Shown here piece after piece: positions 1 through 5,702 of a stretch of 13,495 bases of DNA. Within the stretch, counting starts at the first letter, position 1; every line of letters begins with the position of its first letter. The stretch is from the NCBI GenBank assembly GCA_036501345.1, contig DASYAN010000271.1:1-13495 (forward strand), in the 5' to 3' direction. The DNA comes from DASYAN01 sp036501345 (GTDB lineage Bacteria; Chloroflexota; Ktedonobacteria; Ktedonobacterales; Ktedonobacteraceae). The translations under genes were made by a program, and so were the position numbers. Below the pieces are notes generated by a model. That model searched no databases and was not told the origin of the DNA. It saw only the letters and a list, made by a program, of their open reading frames with translations.

Positions 1-111
1 TGCTCCTTTAGTTGCGCCTAGTGTACAAGCATTGTCTATCAGCGCTTCTATCTTGTCTCCTATTGTAGGATAATGTTTTGCAAATTTTGAACTTAAAACT
101 GAAATACTCAC
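1..111 (-). CDS. Unknown protein, N-terminal fragment cut by window edge
   Basis: A leftward reading frame stays open from a GTG at 109-111 to the first base of the window, giving 37 residues (V-S-I-S-V-L-S-S-K-F-A-K-H-Y-P-T ...). A GGAG Shine-Dalgarno-like sequence lies about six bases ahead of the GTG (reading leftward, gattGGAGaaaagc). The same frame is open further upstream to a TGA at 178-180 and the extra codons also look protein-like (RFFDRLEKS). The true start could therefore be a TTG at 121-123, or the frame could be the continuation of the beta-helix gene after a frameshift near 167-180. No family is recognised. The residue mix (helical, charged) is plausible for a real protein, but only a short piece is visible. 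Confidence 0.35.
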   Translation of the reverse strand, partial: MSISVLSSKFAKHYPTIGDKIEALIDNACTLGATKGA

Positions 112-166
112 GCTTTTCTCCAATCTATCAAAAAACCTCTGTGATGTTATTGCATATTCATGTCTA

Positions 167-667
167 CTACTTTGTAATCATGAGATCCCTGCCATCTACT
201 GTACCATATCCGCCAGAATGCAGAAGGATACCCTGGTATGTATTGTCATGGATACGGCTATTGTAAATGGCAACACTTCCTTGTGGTCTGACCTCGATTC
301 CAATATGAGCATTCGCAAAAATATCGGAATTCTCGACTTTTGCTTGGCCCTGTTCTGCAACGATAAGACCAGCTGTTTTATTGTCATGCAATTGACTGGC
401 TTGTACTAAGCACTTGCTATCCTGTTTAATTTCTATTGCTGCGTATGAATTCGCAAAAATGTCACTGTGGACTATCATTCCTGTGCTGTGTTCACTGATT
501 AGAATGCCAGTTCCCCTTCCATCACAAATTTTGCAATTCAGTACTGAAATACTACTACCGTTTTTTACTTCTATTCCAGCAATAAGATTACAAGAAATAT
601 CACAATTCTCTATGGATACTTTTCCATTATTCCAGACTATAATGCCAAATCTATGCATATCGAACAT
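167..667 (-). CDS. Right-handed parallel beta-helix protein, probably a fragment
   Basis: The 166-residue product consists of about six imperfect turns of 22-24 residues with the pattern G-I-x-V...S...I-x-N-C-x-I-x-x-N, e.g. ENCDISCN, LNCKICDGRGTGI, VHSDIFANS, VENSDIFANAHIGIEV, YNSRIHDNTYQGI. This periodic Ile/Asn/Gly/Ser ladder is the hallmark of the right-handed parallel beta-helix (pectate-lyase-like / Beta_helix) fold. No catalytic site of a polysaccharide lyase is visible. The ATG at 665-667 has no convincing Shine-Dalgarno sequence. The frame stays open upstream to a TAG at 710-712 with no other start codon, and the extra residues still look like part of the protein. This suggests the 5' part has been lost. 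It has no signal peptide as it stands. Beta-helix repeats of this kind often sit behind other domains in large proteins, so this may be the remnant of a larger gene. Confidence 0.6.
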   Translation of the reverse strand: MFDMHRFGIIVWNNGKVSIENCDISCNLIAGIEVKNGSSISVLNCKICDGRGTGILISEHSTGMIVHSDIFANSYAAIEIKQDSKCLVQASQLHDNKTAGLIVAEQGQAKVENSDIFANAHIGIEVRPQGSVAIYNSRIHDNTYQGILLHSGGYGTVDGRDLMITK

Positions 668-777
668 TTTACAGAATTGAAAACCTAGAATGGCAAAGTT
701 GCCTTGATACTATTTGATGTCTAGACCATGACCTGCTATCTGAGCTTGTCAAAGGTTCAAACCTGCTTATTAGATGC

Positions 778-807
778 TTGTGCTTACACTCCTAAATACG
801 ATATACT
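778..807 (+). promoter_or_regulatory. Candidate sigma-70-like promoter for the 908 gene
   Basis: A -10 hexamer TATACT (802-807, five of six consensus bases) is preceded by 18 bp and a weak -35 TTGTGC (778-783). It would start transcription near 814, about 95 bases ahead of the gene at 908. The -35 is poor, so this is a tentative call. Confidence 0.3.
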
Positions 808-827
808 ACGCTCCAGGACAATCCACA

Positions 828-850
828 CGCAATTATCGAATTCGATTGCG
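828..850. promoter_or_regulatory. Palindrome in the leader of the 908 gene, possible operator
   Basis: The arms CGCAAT...CGAA and TTCGATTGCG are perfectly complementary apart from a three-base bulge (TAT) in the left arm. The palindrome lies between the candidate -10 (802-807) and the ribosome binding site AGGAG (894-898) of the gene at 908. That position suits a repressor site or an RNA hairpin. Function is inference only. Confidence 0.3.
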
Positions 851-907
851 GAAAGCTATTCCCTTCACCGAGAAGGCAAGGAGCATCAAATTTAGGAGTA
901 TGTCAAG

Positions 908-1303
908 ATGGACCCAGTTTCTCTGATCGAAGCAGCCTTAGCAGCGGGAGCCGCTGCCAGCACCAAAGGTATCGCCAATCAGACCGTCAAAGATGCCCAC
1001 ACCGCTCTGAAAGCGTTACTCAGTCGCCTCTTGGCTGACAAACCCAAGGCCCAGATCATTCTCAATGAGCATGAAACTGACCCCGAAACCTATGAGAAAC
1101 CGCTCAAGAAAGTGCTAGCCGAAGCCCATGCAGACCAAGATACTAACCTGCTTACTGCTGCCCAGCACCTCATGACACTGGTGCAACCACAGCAGATAGG
1201 TATGGGCAAATACACTGTACAGAACACTGGCTCAGTGCAGGGCCAGAACATTGGAGACCACCAGGAAATCCATCAGCACTTTGGTAACCCACCAAAAGTA
1301 TAG
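908..1303 (+). CDS. Small helical-domain protein with C-terminal amyloid-signalling-like motif
   Basis: The 131-residue protein has two parts. Residues 1-95 are predicted all-helical: an Ala-rich hydrophobic start (PVSLIEAALAAGAAAS), then TVKDAHTALKALLSRLL, then a charged linker and a helix ending at LVQP. Residues about 98-126 change to a polar Gly/Gln/Asn/His segment with the core GSVQGQNIGDHQ and the ending IHQHFG. That arrangement, helical death-effector-like domain plus a terminal Gly/Asn/Gln motif with alternating hydrophobic residues, matches the architecture described for bacterial amyloid signalling sequences (BASS, some related to animal RHIM and fungal PP motifs) joined to 'bell'-type effector domains. 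In those systems an NLR carrying the same motif templates the effector into amyloid and kills the cell. A good AGGAG (894-898) lies nine bases before the ATG. The NB-ARC wreck directly downstream supports the reading. Assignment to a specific BASS family cannot be made by eye. Confidence 0.75.
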   Translation: MDPVSLIEAALAAGAAASTKGIANQTVKDAHTALKALLSRLLADKPKAQIILNEHETDPETYEKPLKKVLAEAHADQDTNLLTAAQHLMTLVQPQQIGMGKYTVQNTGSVQGQNIGDHQEIHQHFGNPPKV

Positions 1304-1340
1304 GTAAGGTATATGGACGGCATAGACAAGGGGAAGCTGC

Positions 1341-1735
1341 ACATATGAAAGAGATGTCCTTCCCCCTGCTGGTCAAGGACACATGCTGCTGACAACCCGT
1401 GCTGCAAGTATCGGACATTTAGCTAACTGGATTGAGGTAGAGACACTGGATCAGGATGTAGGAGCGTTGTTTGTGCTGCGTCGTGCAGGCTTCGTTTGGC
1501 GCTAATACTTCCCTGGGTCAAGCCATACCCCTTGAGATAGCCCTTGCTCAGAAACTGGTAGGAGAAATGGAAGGTCTGCCATAGACACTAGATCAGGCAG
1601 AAGCACACATTGAAGAAGTGCTATCCAGCCTCTCGGAATATCTGAAGCTTTATTGCTAGTCTCATGCGGAAATGCTCAGCAAAGCCATCAGGAGACTACC
1701 TCGCACCCGTGGCTTCTCCAAAAATTGGTTTTCGG
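1341..1735 (+). pseudogene. Degraded NB-ARC (NLR-type) ATPase fragment
   Basis: Frame-by-frame translation recovers the distal part of an NB-ARC domain. From about 1350 the frame reads RDVLPPAGQG then HMLLTTRAASIGHLANW and IEVETLDQDVGALFVLRRAG. LLTTR is the RNBS-B/sensor-1 motif. This frame stops at 1503-1505. After a one-base frame change the homology resumes from 1504: NTSLGQAIPLEIALAQKLV, GEMEGLP, stop (TAG 1582-1584), TLDQAEAHIEEV, SEYLKLYC, stop (TAG 1657-1659), SHAEMLSKAIRRLP. The first of these TAGs replaces the Leu codon of the GLPL motif. The P-loop and everything N-terminal are missing: only about 40 bases separate this remnant from the stop of the 908 gene. No TPR or WD40 repeats follow before 1849. 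This is almost certainly the dead sensor partner of the 908 gene product. The end of recognisable homology (about 1735) is approximate. Confidence 0.85.
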
Positions 1736-1848
1736 CTTATGCCTTCATCGGCTGCTTCATCATGCCTTAATTCCAATTCTATGCAGGTAACCACCTGTTA
1801 ACGTATTTGTGCCCCAGTATTTAGTCACTACATAATTTGCCTGTATGA

Positions 1849-2751
1849 TTACACGTTCTTCAGAAAAATTCGCAATTCAGGCATCACTGTTGCCGCATGT
1901 GTATAGAAAGCCATGTGGCTGCCTCCCGCAATTGCCAGCAATTTTACATCAGGGACCTTGTTGGATAGCACTTTGGCATGGGAGAATGGAACCTCGCTAT
2001 CACCCCTAGCATGAACAACGAAAGTTGGAGCCGTAATTTGCTCCAACGGATAGTCAGCAATTGCTGCAAACTGTTCCATATCGTTGTCATAGCCAGCCTT
2101 GCGCAGATCATACTGCGTGACCGAACATAAAAAGTCTGCAGTCGCAAAGGCATCAGGAAGGAGCTTGGCAAAAGGCAGAAGTAGATATAAGAGTGGATCA
2201 AACGTGATAACTTTCTCATAGAGCTGCTTGAACCAGCGCATGAGAAGCGGTAGAGCCTGTTTCAGTTCCCAATCCACATATCTTTGCGCAACACCACTAA
2301 TCATTACCAGACCACTGCAGCGTGTAGGATATCGCAAGGCAAACTGAATGGCCGACGGACCTCCGCCAGATATACCAACGACGGTAGTTTGCTGGATACC
2401 TAATGAGTCGAGAAGAGCTGCATATATATCAGCCTGATCAGCAGGTGTCTCACCCGTAGTGAGTGGTGTACGCAGATAGCCGGGGCGCGAAACGGCAATA
2501 AAAGTCTGCTGGCCACCGACTAGTTTAGAGAAGGCTGATCCCTGATCGTAGCCACCAGGAGAACCATGTGCAACCAATACTGCCGGTCCCTGACCTCTCA
2601 TAGAATACTCAACTGGCCCCGAGGCGGTCTCGATTATGCTACTTCCTGTTTGTAAGCCTGTAACTGCTCGACGTTTCCAGGCTAGGTAAGAACCAACGTA
2701 TCCCACAGCGGCAGCAAATGCTCCGGTTATGAGCAATCTCTTTTTTTTCAT
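1849..2751 (-). CDS. Membrane-anchored alpha/beta-fold hydrolase
   Basis: A 300-residue alpha/beta-hydrolase (Abhydrolase_1-like). Residues 1-4 are basic (MKKK), followed by one hydrophobic segment at about 6-24 (LLITGAFAAAVGYVGSYLA) and then KRR. This fits an uncleaved N-terminal anchor with the enzyme probably outside the membrane. The catalytic core is complete: oxyanion loop HGSPGG (62-67), nucleophile elbow GISGGG with Ser128, acid Asp251 in HARGDSEVPF, and His279 in GGSHMAF. A helical cap lies between about 150 and 215. The substrate cannot be read from the sequence; an ester or lipid-like compound is typical for the family. The start is supported by AGGA about ten bases ahead of the ATG. 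The gene stands alone, facing left, with a 98-bp-or-more gap to the NLR wreck at its 3' side. Confidence 0.9.
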   Translation of the reverse strand: MKKKRLLITGAFAAAVGYVGSYLAWKRRAVTGLQTGSSIIETASGPVEYSMRGQGPAVLVAHGSPGGYDQGSAFSKLVGGQQTFIAVSRPGYLRTPLTTGETPADQADIYAALLDSLGIQQTTVVGISGGGPSAIQFALRYPTRCSGLVMISGVAQRYVDWELKQALPLLMRWFKQLYEKVITFDPLLYLLLPFAKLLPDAFATADFLCSVTQYDLRKAGYDNDMEQFAAIADYPLEQITAPTFVVHARGDSEVPFSHAKVLSNKVPDVKLLAIAGGSHMAFYTHAATVMPELRIFLKNV

Positions 2752-2877
2752 TTGCTATCATCCTGCTATATTTTGCACATAAGTACCACCGTCGGCATAC
2801 AAGACTATACGAAAACCTCTTCTTGGCCAGAATCTCTTCTCAAGAGGAAGCTTAGCATGGAGTCTTCAAAAAAACTT

Positions 2878-2910
2878 CAAGAATTGGTCAAGAATTGGTC
2901 AAGAAGTGAC
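2878..2910. repeat. Three tandem 11-bp repeats
   Basis: The unit CAAGAATTGGT occurs perfectly at 2878-2888 and 2889-2899, with a degenerate third copy (CAAGAAGTGAC) at 2900-2910. It lies in the 468-bp gene-free stretch between the leftward hydrolase and the rightward ribokinase remnant. It could be a small iteron-like binding site or replication slippage; no function is evident. Confidence 0.6.
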
Positions 2911-2968
2911 CAAAGGGAGTGGATGATCCATCCTGATTCAGCAACAATACACAAATAGTGCTACCCAA

Positions 2969-3049
2969 TTGCCCTGCTGCAGAGGGCAAACTCGTCACCT
3001 CGCCTCCGCGCCCGATGGGTCCTCGTACGCTTCGCAGCGTCTGCGAAGC
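2969..3049. repeat. Pair of perfect hairpins, possible REP/MITE-like element
   Basis: Two strong inverted repeats lie within 81 bp. The first is TTGCCCT (2969-2975) and AGGGCAA (2983-2989) around a GCTGCAG loop that is itself nearly palindromic. The second is GCTTCGCAG (3029-3037) and CTGCGAAGC (3041-3049) around a CGT loop. The stretch between them is noticeably more GC-rich than its surroundings. Neither hairpin is followed by a T-run, so a classical terminator is unlikely. A dispersed palindromic repeat is the best guess, and other copies elsewhere in the genome would settle it. Confidence 0.5.
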
Positions 3050-3095
3050 CAAATAATGACTATTCCCCAAAGCCTGACTGAAAAACATCATATCC

Positions 3096-3125
3096 TTGTG
3101 ATTGATCCATCAGGGCTGCTATACT
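3096..3125 (+). promoter_or_regulatory. Candidate promoter for the sugar-kinase / rarA run
   Basis: A -35 TTGTGA (3096-3101, four of six consensus bases), an 18-bp spacer and a -10 TATACT (3120-3125, five of six). Transcription would begin near 3132, giving a leader of about 88 bases before the ATG at 3220. That leader contains the interleaved stems at 3144-3190. Confidence 0.4.
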
Positions 3126-3143
3126 GGGTATGTATTTTCTCTG

Positions 3144-3190
3144 AGACAGTTGGCAGATCTTCAAGCAGCACTGTCTGTTTCCTGATCTGC
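3144..3190 (+). promoter_or_regulatory. Interleaved stems in the leader, possible RNA pseudoknot
   Basis: AGACAG (3144-3149) pairs perfectly with CTGTCT (3171-3176), and GCAGATC (3153-3159) pairs perfectly with GATCTGC (3184-3190). The two stems interleave, which is the topology of an H-type pseudoknot or of two mutually exclusive helices. The structure ends 14 bases ahead of the Shine-Dalgarno AAGGAAG (3204-3210) of the ribokinase remnant. It resembles no riboswitch class known to me and could be chance. Confidence 0.25.
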
Positions 3191-3219
3191 GAGAGATAGT
3201 GCTAAAGGAAGCTATATTG

Positions 3220-3450
3220 ATGGGTATTGTTGTTGTGCTCGGCAGTTTAATGACTGATCTTGTGGCACGTGCTCCACGCTTGCCTCAACCGAGCGAATCT
3301 TTGATTGGCGATGATTTTACTGCGTTTCTGGGTGGCAAAGCCATAAATCAGGCCATTGTTGTGAGACGACTGGGCACTTCAGTAACGATGGGAGGAACCT
3401 ATGCAAAGAAGAGTCTACGGTGGTATCGAAGGCGGTGGTACGAAGTTTAA
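3220..3450 (+). pseudogene. Ribokinase (PfkB family), truncated after ~57 codons
   Basis: From the ATG at 3220 (AAGGAAG nine bases upstream) the product reads as the canonical ribokinase N-terminus: GIVVVLGSLMTDLVARAPRL, then PxxxESLIGDDF and FLGGKAINQAIVVRRLGTSV. The N-terminal strand with its substrate Asp (MTDL) and the GGKxxNQA sugar-binding motif are present. In the usual GGKGxNQA the second Gly is Ala here. Homology ends abruptly at SVTM-GG (about 3393), where an intact gene would continue MVGRVGTDxFG. The frame then overlaps the ROK gene and stops at 3448-3450. The ATP-binding C-terminal two thirds are absent, so no kinase activity is possible. The in-frame opening extends back to a GTG at 3199, but the ribosome binding site lies between it and 3220, so 3220 is the real start. 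Confidence 0.85.
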
Positions 3451-4315
3451 CTGCATGATCGGCACAGACCCGGATCATGTGCTCGCCACCCATACTATCC
3501 CTACAACCGATCCACAGTCAACGCTTGATGCTGTCACTCGTTTCTTTCAGCAAGCACTGCAAGACCATGAACGCGTTGAACTCGTTGCGGTAGGAGTGGG
3601 ATCATTTGGACCAATTGACCTCAATCCTACCTCTGCAACGTATGGCTATATCACAACGGCACCCAAGTCAGGTTGGGAGAACACCAATGTCGTAGGCACC
3701 TTGAAAGATCGCCTACAGGTACCAGTTGCTTTCGATACAGATGTGAATGCTGCCGCGCTCGGTGAGTACCGCTGGGGTGCTGCACAGAGGAACGATCCAA
3801 GTATCTATATCACGGTAGGCACTGGCATCGGTGGCGGTCTCTATGTCAATGGTGCGCCACTGCATGGCTTGATCCATCCAGAGATAGGCCATATCCAGCT
3901 TCCTTGGCTCGATAATGATGACTTCCCCGGTATCTGTCCCTATCATACCCATTGCTGGGAAGGCATTGCAAGTGGCCCGGCCATCGCTGCTCGCGTAGGA
4001 AAACCAGCACAGGATCTCACGCCCGACCATCCCGTATGGGAGATCGAAGCCCACTATCTGGCCATGGCGATAACTAGTATCATATATATCACTTCACCCT
4101 ATCGCATTATCCTCGGCGGTGGCGTGATGCAGCGGGAGCATCTGTTTCTGCGCATTCGACATTACGTACAAAAGATTTTGAATGGGTATCTGAACCATCC
4201 GGCTGTGTTGGAGGACATCGAGTCCCTCATCGTACCTCCAAAGCTTGGTTCTCGTGCTGGCATGCTCGGTGCTCTCGAACTAGCACGACTTGCTGAAGTG
4301 AAGCATACAACGTAG
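3401..4315 (+). CDS. ROK-family sugar kinase, fructokinase-like
   Basis: A 304-residue ROK kinase, probably a cytoplasmic ATP:D-fructose 6-phosphotransferase of the GmuE/fructokinase branch. Motifs in order: phosphate-binding loop GGIEGGGTKF (7-16); SFGPID (68-73); DTDVNAAALGE (112-122) with catalytic Asp114; ATP-binding TVGTGIGGG (138-146); HPEIGH (159-164); the zinc site C179-P-Y-H182-T-H-C185 together with His164; EGIASGPA (187-194); and the C-terminal LGGGV (238-242). All key residues are present and the length is normal. The ribosome binding site GGGAGGA (3389-3395) lies at the very end of the ribokinase remnant, so the deletion that destroyed that gene left this one intact. rarA begins four bases after the stop, suggesting cotranscription. 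The sugar preference cannot be fixed by eye. Confidence 0.92.
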   Translation: MQRRVYGGIEGGGTKFNCMIGTDPDHVLATHTIPTTDPQSTLDAVTRFFQQALQDHERVELVAVGVGSFGPIDLNPTSATYGYITTAPKSGWENTNVVGTLKDRLQVPVAFDTDVNAAALGEYRWGAAQRNDPSIYITVGTGIGGGLYVNGAPLHGLIHPEIGHIQLPWLDNDDFPGICPYHTHCWEGIASGPAIAARVGKPAQDLTPDHPVWEIEAHYLAMAITSIIYITSPYRIILGGGVMQREHLFLRIRHYVQKILNGYLNHPAVLEDIESLIVPPKLGSRAGMLGALELARLAEVKHTT

Positions 4316-4319
4316 TCAC

Positions 4320-5702
4320 ATGACAGATCAACTATCTCTCTTTGGGCCAGATGACCCCTCATCAATCCAAAAGAACGCGCCAGCTGCGGCCACTGGCAAA
4401 GAGCCACTGGCCGCACGCATGCGCCCTCGTAGCCTGAACGAGATTGTTGGGCAGGAACATTTGCTAGGGCAGGGTAGGATTTTACGACGCAGCATTGAGT
4501 CCGACCACATCTCATCAATGATTCTCTGGGGACCACCGGGCAGTGGGAAAACAACCCTGGCAGAGGTCATCGCCCATCAGACCCATGCACGCTTCATCAG
4601 GTTGAGCGCCGTCACCGCTGGCGTTGCCGATCTGCGCAAGACGGTGGAAGAGGCAAAACGCAACCGACAGCGTACCATCATGTTCATTGACGAAATTCAT
4701 CGCTTTAACAAAGCCCAACAGGATGCCGTTCTCCCTCATGTTGAGCATGGAGTAGTGACACTTATTGGAGCCACGACAGAGAATCCAAGCTTCGAAGTCA
4801 ATAGCGCTCTTTTATCTCGTACACGCGTCTATACACTAGTTGCTCTGAGCGAAGAACAAATTGTGATTATTCTTCAGCATGCCTTATATAATAAGGAGCG
4901 GGGTTTGGGCCAACTGAACATTACCATCGAAGAGGAAGCGTTGCAACAAATTGCCATTTTTGCGAACGGTGATGCTCGCACTGCTCTTAACGTGCTAGAG
5001 CTTGCCGCACAAGGCAGTAAAGATGCCTCAAAAGAGGGTACTCCCACACCTATTACGCTTTCTACTATCGAGGAGGTGATGCAGCATCGTGCCTTGCTCT
5101 ACGATAAGAGCGGAGACCAGCACTACGATATCATCTCAGCATTGCATAAATCCCTGCGCGGCTCAGACCCTGATGCCAGTTTGTACTGGCTGGGCCGTAT
5201 GCTCGCAGCTGGCGAAGACCCCTTGTATATTGTGCGCCGCCTGATTCGCTTTGCCTCAGAAGATGTAGGCATGGCTGATCCTCAAGCCCTACTCGTTTGC
5301 ATAGCAGCTCAACAAGCGGTCCACTTCGTTGGATTGCCAGAGGCTGGTCTTGCACTCGCACAAGCGGTTGTCCATCTGGCAACCGCTCCTAAAAGCAATG
5401 CCTTGTATATGGCCTATAGCCGTGTGCAAGAAGATGTAAAGAAGACGCGCAACGATCCGGTTCCCCTGCAACTTCGCAATGCGCCGACCCAGTTGATGAA
5501 AGACCTCGACTACGGCAAAGATTACAAATACGCCCACGACGCCTACAAAGATATGCAGACAGATGATCCTGAAAGACCACCAGTTGTGCAGCTTCAGGAA
5601 TATTTACCCGAGAGCTTGAAGGGACATCACTATTACGAGCCTGGACAGCAAGGGAAAGAAGTCAGTATTAAACACTGGCTAGAGAAACGACGAAGTGAGT
5701 AA
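4320..5702 (+). CDS. rarA: RarA/MgsA AAA+ ATPase, replication-associated recombination protein
   Basis: A full-length 460-residue RarA (MgsA/WRNIP1/Mgs1 family), which acts at stalled replication forks and gaps with SSB and the polymerase. Features: PLAARMRPRSLNEIVGQEHLL (29-49), the family signature entry; Walker A GPPGSGKT (71-78); Walker B MFIDEIHRF with Asp124-Glu125; sensor 1 GATTENPS (150-157); arginine finger Arg167 in LLSRTRV; sensor 2 GDARTALN (217-224); then the RarA-specific tetramerisation region with EDVGMADPQAL and ATAPKSNA. Residues 4-8 are QLSLF, an exact fit to the QL(S/D)LF sliding-clamp-binding pattern. The start ATG follows the ROK stop by four bases; only a weak GAAG lies upstream, consistent with translational coupling. 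The stop is directly adjacent to the stop of the opposing gene. Confidence 0.96.
   Translation: MTDQLSLFGPDDPSSIQKNAPAAATGKEPLAARMRPRSLNEIVGQEHLLGQGRILRRSIESDHISSMILWGPPGSGKTTLAEVIAHQTHARFIRLSAVTAGVADLRKTVEEAKRNRQRTIMFIDEIHRFNKAQQDAVLPHVEHGVVTLIGATTENPSFEVNSALLSRTRVYTLVALSEEQIVIILQHALYNKERGLGQLNITIEEEALQQIAIFANGDARTALNVLELAAQGSKDASKEGTPTPITLSTIEEVMQHRALLYDKSGDQHYDIISALHKSLRGSDPDASLYWLGRMLAAGEDPLYIVRRLIRFASEDVGMADPQALLVCIAAQQAVHFVGLPEAGLALAQAVVHLATAPKSNALYMAYSRVQEDVKKTRNDPVPLQLRNAPTQLMKDLDYGKDYKYAHDAYKDMQTDDPERPPVVQLQEYLPESLKGHHYYEPGQQGKEVSIKHWLEKRRSE

Noticed and set aside
1170..1418. Leftward 82-codon frame across the effector / NLR junction
   Set aside because: It is antisense to the effector motif and the NB-ARC remnant, and its Cys/Ser-rich composition looks non-coding.
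3029..3049. Rho-independent terminator
   Set aside because: The hairpin is perfect but is followed by CAAATAATG, not a T-run, on the + strand, and no T-run follows on the other strand; no gene ends nearby.
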